DNA of 64,000 bases, taken from assembly GCA_022376925.1 (NCBI GenBank), contig JAIOJX010000006.1, positions 58,613,394-58,677,393 of the forward strand. The letters are read 5' to 3'. The position numbers were made by a program, and so were the translations under genes. Each line of letters opens with the position of its first letter. Position 1 is the first letter of the stretch. Under the pieces are notes generated by a model. It had not been told where the DNA came from. It made no database searches and worked only from the letters and a program-made list of their open reading frames with translations. Positions 23,719 through 34,789 of the stretch are shown piece by piece. This DNA is from Tragulus kanchil. Taxonomy: Eukaryota; Chordata; Mammalia; Artiodactyla; Tragulidae.

Positions 23719-25949
23719 GACAGAAGACAGAAAGGAAGGACATCCAGACAAGTGACCTGTCAGTCTAGTGCCTAGTAAGCGACAACTAAGTTGACCCAGT
23801 TCAAATATTCATGACAGATGCATGTTTATTTTCTCTGTCATCCCACTCAGGCCTCTTTAATCTTTCAAATGAATGCTTGAAAGACTGTTGGAACCACAAA
23901 AGCAACTCTAGACTTCTGTACTTCATCCCAGAGTTTCTCCATTCTATCAGACCACTGTTTATTTTACTGTTCTTTGCTTTCTTCTTTGACTACCCTTGCT
24001 TTAGATTCATATCCTTTTACTTTCTAATCTCTTGTTTGGCAGTCCCATTCTGATTAATTCTCCTTGTTAGATTTCAGCATTCTTTCAGTATATGACTTTC
24101 ACTATTTGTCCTCAAATCTTTTGTTCTATAACCAGGAGAGTGGGAGATGATGTTATGGACAGGTAAAGGCATGTCTGCTTCTCACAGGAAAGATCAAGAA
24201 AAGATATCCGGGCTGAGCAGACAATTGTCTCCTTACACTAACAATAGGTGCTGCCTGCATGCCTCGTTTCTCTGAAACCTCCCCCGAGGAAGAATAGGTA
24301 GCTAGTTACTGACAAAAGCCTGGGCCAGAATAGCTCCACTCATGAGATTAGCAATTTCAAACTATTACTTTAAGCAAACATCAATAGAAGTGCTAATGCA
24401 GTGGGCAAAAACCTCTTCCTCTTATCCCTTTTCAATGCTAATGAAACACGGTTTTTACAGCTCTGGTTCCCTTGGTAACTAAGAATTGTAAGGATGTTTT
24501 TGTATAAACAAATGTTTCACCTTGAGAACAAAGATGTTGGTGGAGGAGCAAAGGGCTCCGATGAAGACCTCTTTTCCATCTCTAGAGAGACAAAAAGCTT
24601 CTTCATGATTATTAATTAGCTTGGAAAAGGGTAAAAGTAGTTTGTACGGAAGCTCGCTCATGCAACTCAGCTGAGTCTGAGGTGAGAAACTGTCCAGCTC
24701 TGGGATAAGAACATCTGTTTACATTTGATTGAGTTCTGATTATTTCTGATTACTTGTGCTTACCTTTATTTGATGATTAATAAATCCACTCTAGGTTTGA
24801 CAATACTTGAGACCATGACTTTACTGTTGGTCTTGTGCGACAGAAGACAGAAAGGAAGGACATCCAGACAAGTGACCTGTCAGTCTAGTGCCTAAGCGAC
24901 AACTAAGTTGACCCAGTTCAAATATTCATGACAGATGCATGTTTATTTTCTCTGTCATCCCACTCAGGCCTCTTTAATCTTTCAAATGAATGCTTGAAAG
25001 ACTGTTGGAACCACAAAAGCAACTCTAGACTTCTGTACTTCATCCCAGAGTTTCTCCATTCTATCAGACCACTGTTTATTTTACTGTTCTTTGCTTTCTT
25101 CTTTGACTACCCTTGCTTTAGATTCATATCCTTTTACTTTCTAATCTCTTGTTTGGCAGTCCCATTCTGATTAATTCTCCTTGTTAGATTTCAGCATTCT
25201 TTCAGTATATGACTTTCACTATTTGTCCTCAAATCTTTTGTTCTATAACCAGGGAGAGTGGGAGATGATGTTATGGACAGGTAAAGGCATGTCTGCTTCT
25301 CACAGGAAAGATCAAGAAAAGATATCCGGGCTGAGCAGACAATTGTCTCCTTACACTAACAATAGGTGCTGCCTGCATGCCTCGTTTCTCTGAAACCTCC
25401 CCCGAGGAAGAATAGGTAGCTAGTTACTGACAAAAGCCTGGGCCAGAATAGCTCCACTCATGAGATTAGCAATTTCAAACTATTACTTTAAGCAAACATC
25501 AATAGAAGTGCTAATGCAGTGGGCAAAAACCTCTTCCTCTTATCCCTTTTCAATGCTAATGAAACACGGTTTTTACAGCTCTGGTTCCCTTGGTAACTAA
25601 GAATTGTAAGGATGTTTTTGTATAAACAAATGTTTCACCTTGAGAACAAAGATGTTGGTGGAGGAGCAAAGGGCTCCGATGAAGACCTCTTTTACATCTC
25701 TAGAGAGACAAAAAGCTTCTTCATGATTATTAATTAGCTTGGAAAAGGGTAAAAGTAGTTTGTACGGAAGCTCGCTCATGCAACTCAGCTGAGTCTGAGG
25801 TGAGAAACTGTCCAGCTCTGGGATAAGAACATCTGTTTACATTTGATTGAGTTCTGATTATTTCTGATTACTTGTGCTTACCTTTATTTGATGATTAATA
25901 AATCCACTCTTGGTTTGACAATACTTGAGACCATGATACTTTACTGTTG
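23719..25949. repeat. Overlap pair H (23,719-24,829 / 24,839-25,949)
   Basis: Direct duplication with shift 1,120 at the ends and 1,117-1,118 in the middle. Differences include 'cctagtaagcg' versus 'cctaagcg', one extra G, and 'ttccatctc' versus 'ttacatctc'. Confidence 0.97.
23720..24129. other. Unassigned DNA
   Basis: No repeat family or exon recognised. The 80-codon frame at 23,811-24,053 is pyrimidine-rich and hydrophobic by composition only. It is repeated in copy H2. Confidence 0.4.
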
Positions 25950-26090
25950 AGGTCCGAGGCTCATGCCCTGAGGGGACCATGCCGTGTTCAGGAAAAGGTC
26001 TCTGAGTTATGCAATATAGTTTCTCTTAGCGAGAACTAGTGAAAAGAGTAATCAGAGTAAGCTCCGACACGGTGCCCACGACAGTGACAT
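25250..26090 (+). mobile_element. Possible LTR remnant
   Basis: A moderately GC-rich block ends with an AATAAA signal ('gattaataaatcc', near 25,895) and a GC-richer 150-bp tail ('gaggtccgaggctcatgccc', 'ctccgacacggtgcccacg'), the usual R-U5 arrangement. I could not fix TG/CA borders or a target duplication. The first part is also present at 24,130-24,829. Confidence 0.35.
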
Positions 26091-26283
26091 AGAAATGTGC
26101 ACCTCTCTTTGCCTTCTCTCACCTGTGAAAAAACACTGGACATAAAACTTCTTTGCAAAAATGCTCATCAATACTTTTTCATCCTATCCACTCACTCCTT
26201 AGTACAATGCTCTCCTTCCTAGTCCACTGTGGTGACAGCCTATAGACTATAGGTTAATAAGGGCAAGGGATACATACTGCATT

Positions 26284-26515
26284 CATGTGTAGTAAATCAC
26301 TTCAACTATGTATAAATTCTTTATGACCCTATGGACTATAACTAGATAGGCTCCTCTGTCCAGTATTCTGACTTCCTTTACAAGTAGGAATACTGGAGTG
26401 CGATGCCATGCCCTCCTCCAGGGAATTTTCCCAACCCAGTGACTGAACCTGCATCTCTTATGTCTTTGGCATTTGCAGGCAGTTTCTTTACCATTGCCGC
26501 CACCTGAGAAGCCCC
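26284..26515 (-). mobile_element. Bov-tA SINE
   Basis: Reverse-oriented Bov-tA: 'ttctttatgaccctatgg' tail block, 'ctcctccagggaattttccc', and head at the right ending 'gccacctgagaagcccc'. Confidence 0.85.
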
Positions 26516-26689
26516 AATAAACATTATAATGACAACCAAAGGAGAGATTATGAAGGGAACAGGGAATGCCTTGCCTCTTTCTGATTACAGTAGTTATTGT
26601 TATCCTAGGATTTACTTTCCATGGAGTAACTAACTTTTAGCCAACTCTGGTCCAAAAAGATTAAATGAAAATGTGTGGAAATACAAATT

Positions 26690-27418
26690 TATGAGTTTTA
26701 AATTGTTTGCCTTTATGAGAGGTGTGATGAAATCTCCCACTCTTTCTGCTCCATTCTGGCTAAGATATGAATCCTCCCTTTGTCCATCTTTCCTGCACCC
26801 GAGTCACTTAGCAGCTAGCTTTGTTATCAGATCAACTCTCATGGTATTGCAGTGCTTGGGTTCAAGTCACCTTTATGTTACTTAAGTCTGGCCCCAAAGC
26901 ACAAGAGTGGTGATTATGGCAATCCAGTTATACCAAAGAGAGCCGTAAATGCTTCCTCTAAATAAAACAGTGAAAGATCTTAACTTAATAAAAAAAGAAA
27001 CAGAAAAGAATATGCTGAAGTTATTATGGTCCATGATTGGAATGAATCTTCCATCCATGAAAGTGTGAAAAGGAAAATATAGACTTGCTCTAGTTGTGCT
27101 GTTGCATCTCAAACTGTAAAAGTTATGGGGACAGTGTGTGATAAGATCTTGGTTAAGCTAGAAAAGGCATTATATTTTTACAATAAGGTATTTTTATAGT
27201 GAGAGACTACATTCACATAAATTTTATTATAGTACATGTTTCTAACTTTCTATTTTAGTTATTGTTACTAATCTCTTCCTGTGCTTAGCTTGTAAATTAA
27301 ACTTTATCACTGAAGGAATATAACACAAAAAGTGTTAGACACTATCCATGATTTCAGGAAACCACTAGGGGTCTTGAAATGTATTCTTCAACAATAAGAG
27401 GTGACTATTGCACTATAT
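26690..27418 (+). mobile_element. pogo/Tigger-type DNA transposon
   Basis: It contains a decayed transposase start. From about 26,890 the codons give an N-terminus beginning (M)APKHKSGD, followed by segments like NESSIHE and KLEKAL, with several stops. It ends with the typical 'gacactatccatgatttcag' and 'ccactaggggtcttgaaatg'. Assignment rests on remembered similarity to a Tigger/CENP-B-like transposase; the subfamily is uncertain. Confidence 0.75.
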
Positions 27419-27807
27419 CTCCCTGTTACAAGTCAGGATCTCCGCAGTAAGTTCCATTATTGTATCTGCATTTTCCTTTGCTCTTCCACTGACCTGGATC
27501 CAGCACAAAGACAGTAATAATATTCTTTAAAGATATAAAATGCTGTTTTCCACCTGTTTTAGATTATCCTCACACTCAGCAATTTGTAACAAATAAATAT
27601 TTGGCAGGTCAGCCTGACCATAAATGTAATAAAAGTCAGTAAGCAAATACATTTGGATGATCTATAAAATATAGTTTAAATTCTAATGTATTCACTATAA
27701 ATAAGTAGTTGCCTGAAAATTGTCATGGGAGGTTTACAAAAAGGGAATTTCTTTTCATCCTGGTGGATGCTTTAGAATTAAAGATTCTTTTTTTCTTTCT
27801 TGGATAA

Positions 27808-27851
27808 TAGGGCTTCTCAGGTAACTCAGTGGTATAAAATGTGCCTGCCAG
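27808..27851 (+). mobile_element. Bov-tA head fragment
   Basis: Only the first 44 bases of a Bov-tA ('gggcttctcaggtaactcag' to 'gtgcctgcca'). It repeats at 28,941-28,984 in copy I2, next to L1 5'UTR text. Confidence 0.6.
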
Positions 27852-27912
27852 AAGAGCTCAAGATGACCAAATAATAAGACAGAGATATCACCAGTTCCTA
27901 GCAAATCAATTC

Positions 27913-28550
27913 TCCCTTTGTCCGTTGCACCCGAGTCACTTAGCAGCTAGCTTTGTTATCAGATCAACTCTCATGGTATTGCAGTGCTTGGGTTCAAGTC
28001 ACCTTTATGTTACTTAAGTCTGGCCCCAAAGCACAAGAGTGGTGATTATGGCAATCCAGTTATACCAAAGAGAGCCGTAAATGCTTCCTCTAAATAAAAC
28101 AGTGAAAGATCTTAACTTAATAAAAAAAGAAACAGAAAAGAATATGCTGAAGTTATTATGGTCCATGATTGGAATGAATCTTCCATCCATGAAAGTGTGA
28201 AAAGGAAAATATAGACTTGCTCTAGTTGTGCTGTTGCATCTCAAACTGTAAAAGTTATGGGGACAGTGTGTGATAAGATCTTGGTTAAGCTAGAAAAGGC
28301 ATTATATTTTTACAATAAGGTATTTTTATAGTGAGAGACTACATTCACATAAATTTTATTATAGTACATGTTTCTAACTTTCTATTTTAGTTATTGTTAC
28401 TAATCTCTTCCTGTGCTTAGCTTGTAAATTAAACTTTATCACTGAAGGAATATAACACAAAAAGTGTTAGACACTATCCATGATTTCAGGAAACCACTAG
28501 GGGTCTTGAAATGTATTCTTCAACAATAAGAGGTGACTATTGCACTATAT
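27913..28550 (+). mobile_element. Tigger element (copy I2)
   Basis: Second copy of most of the 26,690-27,418 transposon through overlap pair I. Confidence 0.75.
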
Positions 28551-28984
28551 CTCCCTGTTACAAGTCAGGATCTCCGCAGTAAGTTCCATTATTGTATCTG
28601 CATTTTCCTTTGCTCTTCCACTGACCTGGATCCAGCACAAAGACAGTAATAATATTCTTTAAAGATATAAAATGCTGTTTTCCACCTGTTTTAGATTATC
28701 CTCACACTCAGCAATTTGTAACAAATAAATATTTGGCAGGTCAGCCTGACCATAAATGTAATAAAAGTCAGTAAGCAAATACATTTGGATGATCTATAAA
28801 ATATAGTTTAAATTCTAATGTATTCACTATAAATAAGTAGTTGCCTGAAAATTGTCATGGGAGGTTTACAAAAAGGGAATTTCTTTTCATCCTGGTGGAT
28901 GCTTTAGAATTAAAGATTCTTTTTTTTCTTTCTTGGATAATAGGGCTTCTCAGGTAACTCAGTGGTATAAAATGTGCCTGCCAG

Positions 28985-29626
28985 AAGAGCTCAAGATGAC
29001 CAAATAATAAGACAGAGATATCACCAGTTCCCTAGCAAATCAATCAAAAGCTCATCAAGATATGGAAAAACCCCTGCAATCCAACCTCTAGGCAAAGCTA
29101 GTGTCAACTACAATGAATGGGCACAAGAACATTTGCAATCTGCCTCTGCTGAGATGGAACACTGTGTCTTAGGAGCTGCTGACTTTTCAACACCCCCTGA
29201 AGGAAATCAGGGTGGGGCAAGGCACTCTGTGCTCTGGGAAATCCAGTGGAGCAGGTCTTTAGATAGGTAAATGACTTTTAGGAACAGCATAAACTCAATC
29301 CTTGTATCTCCTCACAGCTAGAAAAGTGCTAAAATCCTTCATGAAGATATCACATCCTCATGTCAGGCACAAGCCATTTGTAAAACAAAAGCCTTTGGAA
29401 AAAGCCTTTCTTTGATGGCATTTGAATTTTCCCCCACACTGAAACCCTTATATTGGCTTTCTTCCCCTAACTCTTTGGAGCAGTCTCTCAGAGCTATCTG
29501 GGGTGCTGCCTCCCGGGCTGCAGTCTTAATTATACCCCAAATAAAACTTAGCCCACAACTCTCAAGTTGTTCATCTTTTTTAGTCAACACTAGGCTCCCT
29601 GGAATGAGGTAGGGAAAAGATAGAGA
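28985..29626 (+). mobile_element. L1 5'UTR scrap (L1-A), interrupted by a solo LTR
   Basis: 28,985-29,101 ('ctcatcaagatatggaaaaa', 'ctgcaatccaacctctagg') and 29,590-29,626 ('aggctccctggaatgaggta') match the ruminant L1 5'UTR also seen at 29,690-29,815. The LTR at 29,102-29,589 sits between them. The scrap stops at 'gacatag', where the next L1 5' end begins. Confidence 0.7.
29102..29589 (+). mobile_element. Class I-type solo LTR with 4-bp target duplication
   Basis: 488 bp starting TGTCAAC and ending GTCAACA. It is flanked on both sides by 'ctag' (29,098-29,101 and 29,590-29,593), and the flanks rejoin as continuous L1 5'UTR. An AATAAA lies at 29,540-29,545, about 45 bases before the end, after 'cctcccgggctgcagtc', a phrase I associate with bovine ERV1 LTRs. 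A 4-bp duplication is usual for class I ERVs. Confidence 0.82.
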
Positions 29627-29660
29627 CATAGGGGAGGAGTCCAAGATGGTGGAGGAATAG

Positions 29661-32006
29661 CACAGGAATATTTCCAGCTCTTCAACAGATTCATCACAAA
29701 TTAATTAAGATATGAAACAACCCCTACGATCCAGCCCCTAGAAAACAAATTACCTCAGGCCTCCAGTGGGTAAACTGGGCTCCCTGGAATGAGGTAGGAA
29801 ACGGATAGAGACATAGACAGGAAAAAGAAAAGACAGAGGTGTGCTGAGGAGAATCCTGAGCCCCAAGTGAGGGAGGGAGGCAATAAGCAGGAAGAAACTC
29901 CCACTACTAAGAAGAATGGGGGAACCTTGGCAAAGAGTAAAATGAAACTCTAAGGCCGTAAACACCCCACAAACTGAGAGCGAACCACTTGGGCTTTCCC
30001 CGAGCCCCTGCCTCCCTACCCTCACAGCGGCTCCAGTGGAGGGCATAAGAAAAGATGACTGGGTGGAGAAAAGTGACCTGAGCGGAGAGGGGCAGAGTGG
30101 GTGGAGTAAACTGGCCAGGTTAGAGATAGGTAGCCAGGGCGAAGAAGAGCGGCCTGGGCAAAGAGCACCACCAGAAAAACCCAGCAGCTGTGCAGAGGTG
30201 CAGAGTGCTAGCTATAATGCTGGGAACAGCTGGCAGATCACTAGCAGGCCAGACACAGACAACACAATTCCAGCTTTCCTGGCCACCAAACAAGAGTGGT
30301 TCTGCAAGTATCCATGCCTACTAACTTGAAAATCTGGTTCTCACAGGGACCTGTGGTCTAAACAGCTGCCCCAATCACACACGTGGACCCAACTAGGATG
30401 GACTCAAAGCCTCTGTGACAGCCTCAGCAGCAAACTCTGGCATATGATACACACACAAATAAGATAAACTCACAACTGAGAATCTGGGGCAGTTTTCTTT
30501 GTTTTTTGTTTGTTTGTTTGTTTGTTTTGCCACGGTTTTCTGTCTTACTGCTTTAACTGTTAAAACTTTTCCTATTCGTTGTTATTCTCTTTATAACTAT
30601 TCTTTGTGGCTTTCTCTACTTTTTTTCCTGTTGTACTAAACTTTAATATATGCAGTCTTTGTTATCTACCCCTACATTACATTGGAACACGATTCCATTT
30701 CTCTTCCTTACCTATCCATTCTCCTCCTTCTCTCGCCATCTTATTTGTTAGCAATTAACTGCTTTCACTGCTGTATCAGCGGTTGGGATCTTGCTCTAGT
30801 TTTGATTTCCAGGCTGTGTTAATTAGATTAGTTACACAGGAATATTTCCAGCTCTTCAACAGATTCATCACAAATTAATTAAGATATGAAACAACCCCTA
30901 CGATCCAGCCCTAGAAAACAAATTACCTCAGGCCTCCAGTGGGTAAACTGGGCTCCCTGGAATGAGGTAGGAAACGGATAGAGACATAGACAGGAAAAGA
31001 AAAGACAGAGGTGTGCTGAGGAGAATCCTGAGCCCCAAGTGAGGGAGGGAGGCAATAAGCAGGAAGAAACTCCCACTACTAAGAAGAATGGGGGAACCTT
31101 GGCAAAGAGTAAAATGAAACTCTAAGGCCGTAAACACCCCACAAACTGAGAGCGAACCACTTGGGCTTTCCCCGAGCCCCTGCCTCCCTACCCTCACAGC
31201 GGCTCCAGTGGAGGGCATAAGAAAAGATGACTGGGTGGAGAAAAGTGACCTGAGCGGAGAGGGGCAGAGTGGGTGGAGTAAACTGGCCAGGTTAGAGATA
31301 GGTAGCCAGGGCGAAGAAGAGCGGCCTGGGCAAAGAGCACCACCAGAAAAACCCAGCAGCTGTGCAGAGGTGCAGAGTGCTAGCTATAATGCTGGGAACA
31401 GCTGGCAGATCACTAGCAGGCCAGACACAGACAACACAATTCCAGCTTTCCTGGCCACCAAACAAGAGTGGTTCTGCAAGTATCCATGCCTACTAACTTG
31501 AAAATCTGGTTCTCACAGGGACCTGTGGTCTAAACAGCTGCCCCAATCACACACGTGGACCCAACTAGGATGGACTCAAAGCCTCTGTGACAGCCTCAGC
31601 AGCAAACTCTGGCATATGATACACACACAAATAAGATAAACTCACAACTGAGAATCTGGGGCAGTTTTCTTTGTTTTTTGTTTGTTTGTTTGTTTGTTTT
31701 GCCACGGTTTTCTGTCTTACTGCTTTAACTGTTAAAACTTTTCCTATTCGTTGTTATTCTCTTTATAACTATTCTTTGTGGCTTTCTCTACTTTTTTTCC
31801 TGTTGTACTAAACTTTAATATATGCAGTCTTTGTTATCTACCCCTACATTACATTGGAACACGATTCCATTTCTCTTCCTTACCTATCCATTCTCCTCCT
31901 TCTCTTCGCCATCTTATTTGTTAGCAATTAACTGCTTTCACTGCTGTATCAGCGGTTGGGATCTTGCTCTAGTTTTGATTTCCAGGCTGTGTTTTAATTA
32001 GATTAG
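29661..32006. repeat. Overlap pair J (29,661-30,831 / 30,835-32,006)
   Basis: Direct duplication with shift 1,172-1,174, entirely inside the L1-B 5'UTR. Differences are small indels: 'gcccctag' versus 'gccctag', 'tctctcgcc' versus 'tctcttcgcc', 'gtgttaatt' versus 'gtgttttaatt'. Confidence 0.97.
30503..30528. repeat. (GTTT)n simple repeat
   Basis: Short GTTT array in the L1 5'UTR. It recurs at about 31,676-31,700 in copy J2. Confidence 0.8.
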
Positions 32007-32439
32007 ATGTTAATGGTTGGATATTAGCTTTGGTTTCATTGTTTGCCAGATCAATCGCCTGTTCTTTATCATTGTGAGACTATTTGGGTGTGGTTATGGA
32101 TGTATATGTATGTGTGCATTTCCACTATGGTAGATAATATTTGAATGATTTTATAAAAGCCATTTATCAGGGATGCATTTTGGTCCCTCATATGCTTATA
32201 TTTGTCCTACTACCACTGAATGCCATAACAAACAAGATATGGAGTCTCCATTCTTTGGGCAGCAATCAAACCCAAGAACCTCATAGAGGAAGCACTGACT
32301 ACAAGACCCTATACTACCAGAGAATATCCAGCACTAGGGAATATTCACCTGCAAACAAGACCCAGCATCATCCAACTTCCAGTAATATTTTGGATAAGAC
32401 ACAAACCATTCAACCTTTTTACAGGAACAGAAATGTAAA

Positions 32440-33960
32440 GGAAGGAAGAGAGACAGAAACTGAAAGGAAGGGAAAATTCAATGTCAAAGCCTGGAAAAAA
32501 ATAGACTTCAAACACAAAAAATCAAAAATTATCAATAAGAGAAACTGCACAAATGAAGGAGAAAACTATAAACACACAAATCCAAATGACTGAAAAGTAG
32601 CTAGAAAAACTATCTGAAAGAGAATTCAGACAAGTGATACTAACGATGACCCAAAATGTCAAAAATAGAATAATAGAGAATATTAGCACACTGAGCAAAG
32701 GCATACAAAAAATAAATAAATAAAAATATAGAGACAAACAACTCAATTCCTGAACTTAAAAATACTATAGAAGAACTCAATAGTAGAACATCTGAGGCAG
32801 ACAAACGGATAAATGAGCTGGTGTGGGGAAACAAACCAGTGAAGGTTTTTGTAGCTTTGGCTAATCCAGGAAAAAATCATCTTGGAAATAATAAAAATAA
32901 GAGAAAAACAAGTCAATTTAATTCACATGGGCTCTTTAGCTGGAGTCATACTGATCAGCGACAGGTGGGAGATCTGCTATGGACTTTGGAATGCCAGGTC
33001 TGTGCAGACTCTTCAACTTATTGCTGATACCATTGTTCCCCAGCTGTAATGTGCTCTATCCATTAGAAAGACAATGCAAGCAACTTAGAGTCACAAAGGG
33101 TGACTATTGAATAGGGCTGTGACTGATTCCGAGCCCATACTAATATCATTGCCTGTAAACACCTGGAGGCTTCAGCACTGAATAAAAGCAGACAAGTGAA
33201 TGTGTTCAGTGCCTTTACCCAAGAGGTCTTGAGCCCCCCATTCCCATCCTTTCTCTCTGTCTGTCTGTGTGTATTTCTTAAAGTATTGTCACATCTGCTG
33301 TTATTTATGCACCTGTCTGGCGAGCTGTGGCAAGCTGGAAGACATAATAATGGAAATAACTGCTGAAGAAGAGAATCAAGTACAAAACCTGAAAAGAATT
33401 GAAAACAGTCTCAAAGACCTCTTGGATAATATCAAACGCACCAATATTTGAATTATAGGTATCTCAGAAGAAGAAGAGAAAGGGTATGAAAAAATTTTGA
33501 AGAGACTACAGCTGAAAACTTCCCCAGCATGGGAAAGAAAATAGTCAACTAAGTCCAAAAAGCACAAAGAGACTCATACAGGATATATCCCGGGCGAAAC
33601 ACAGTAAGTCACATACTAATCAAGATAACACAGACTAAACATAAAGAAAGAATACTAAAAGCAGAAAGAGAAAAACAACAAGTAACATAGAAGGAAAAAA
33701 AAAAAAACCATAGAAGGGAAACCCCATATGTTTAACTGCTGATCTGTCAACAGAAAACCTGCAGGCCAAAAAGGAAGGGCAAGGCATATTTAAAGTTCTG
33801 GAAGAGAAAAATCTACAACCAAGATTACTCTAACAGCCAAGCATTTCATTCAAAATGTATGGATAAATCAGAAGATTTACACACAAGCAAAAGTTAAAAG
33901 AATTGTGTACCACCAAACCAGCCTTACATCAAGTGAAAAAGGAACTTATATAGCCAATAA
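32440..33960 (+). pseudogene. L1 ORF1 pseudogene (L1-B)
   Basis: Normally the L1 RNA-binding chaperone. The first part (to 32,821) shows lysine/asparagine-rich coiled-coil text with fragments such as 'NTIEELNSRTSEADKRINEL'. The reading then resumes after the solo LTR at 33,339 ('LEDIIMEITAEEENQVQNL') and continues through the region behind 'cccagcatgggaaag' to 'aaacctgcaggccaaaaagg'. Stops and frameshifts occur throughout, and the 511-bp LTR sits in the coiled coil. No product can be made. Confidence 0.75.
32822..33332 (+). mobile_element. Solo LTR with perfect 6-bp target duplication
   Basis: 511 bp starting TGTGGGGAAA and ending GTGGCA. It is flanked by 'agctgg' at 32,816-32,821 and 33,333-33,338; removing it and one duplication restores continuous L1 ORF1. 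AATAAA at 33,181-33,186 marks the R region, followed by a pyrimidine-rich U5 ('ctctctgtctgtctgtgtg'). A 6-bp duplication fits a class II (ERVK) family. Its sequence differs from the class II LTR at 48,928, so it is a different family. Confidence 0.88.
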
Positions 33961-34010
33961 ATACAAAAGAAGAAAAAGAGGTACAGAACAAATCCCAAAC
34001 GTTTAAGAAG

Positions 34011-34789
34011 ATGAAAATAGGAACATTTGTATCAATAATTACTTTAAATGTAAATGGACTACATGCCCCAACAAGAAGACACAGACTGGCCGAATGGATA
34101 CAAAAGTAAGACCCATATGTATGCTATTCACAAAAGACCCACTTCAGACCTAATGACACACATTGACTGAAAGTGAGAGGATGGAAAAAGATATTCCATG
34201 CAAATGGAAATCAAAAGAAAGTAGCAATCCTCATATCAAACAAAATAGACCTTAAAATAAACAAGATTATAAGAGACAAGGCAGAACACTACATAATGAT
34301 CAAGGAATCAACCCAAGAGGAAGACATAACAATCATAAATATCTATCCGCCCAATATAGGAACACTTCAATACACAAGGCAAACACTTTAAGACATAAAA
34401 GGAGAAATTGGCAGTAACACATAATAGTAGGAGAACATAACACCCATTTTTCAGCAATGGACAGATCATCAAAATGGGAAATTAATAAGGAAAAACAGGC
34501 CTTAAAAAATACATTAGAAGAGATGGATCTCATTGATATCTTTAGAACCTTCTACCCAAATGGAGAATCCACTGAATTCTCAACTGAACATGAACCTTCT
34601 CCATGACAGACTAAATTTGGGGTCACAAATCACACCTCAGTAAATGTAGAGAAAATTGAAATTTTATCAACAATCTTTTCTGACCACAAAGATATATGAG
34701 ATATTGATTAAAAGAAAAAAAAAAAAAACACGCTAAAAGCGCAAGCATATGGAGACTAAATAATATACTTCAAATAATGAACAGATTAC
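34011..34789 (+). pseudogene. L1 ORF2 pseudogene, endonuclease part (L1-B)
   Basis: It starts at the ATG in 'aagaagatgaaaataggaac' and encodes an endonuclease-like N-terminus with 'TLNVNGLHAPTRRHRLAEWI' followed by stops. A later open stretch at 34,173-34,391 has 'NKIDLKINKIIRDKAEHYIM' and 'ITIINIYPPN', typical of the L1 endonuclease. It is interrupted at 34,789 by the class I provirus LTR. The last 526 bases recur at 35,361-35,886 in copy K2. ORF2 continues at 49,370. Confidence 0.82.

Larger units (their letters stand above)
26775..29044. repeat. Overlap pair I (26,775-27,910 / 27,913-29,044)
   Basis: Direct duplication with shift 1,138 for the first bases, then 1,132 after a 6-base deletion at the start of copy 2 ('tgtccatctttcctgcaccc' versus 'tgtccgttgcaccc'). 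It splits the Tigger element. Confidence 0.97.

Noticed and set aside
32821..33027. 68-codon frame at the L1/LTR boundary
   Set aside because: Lies entirely in the solo LTR.
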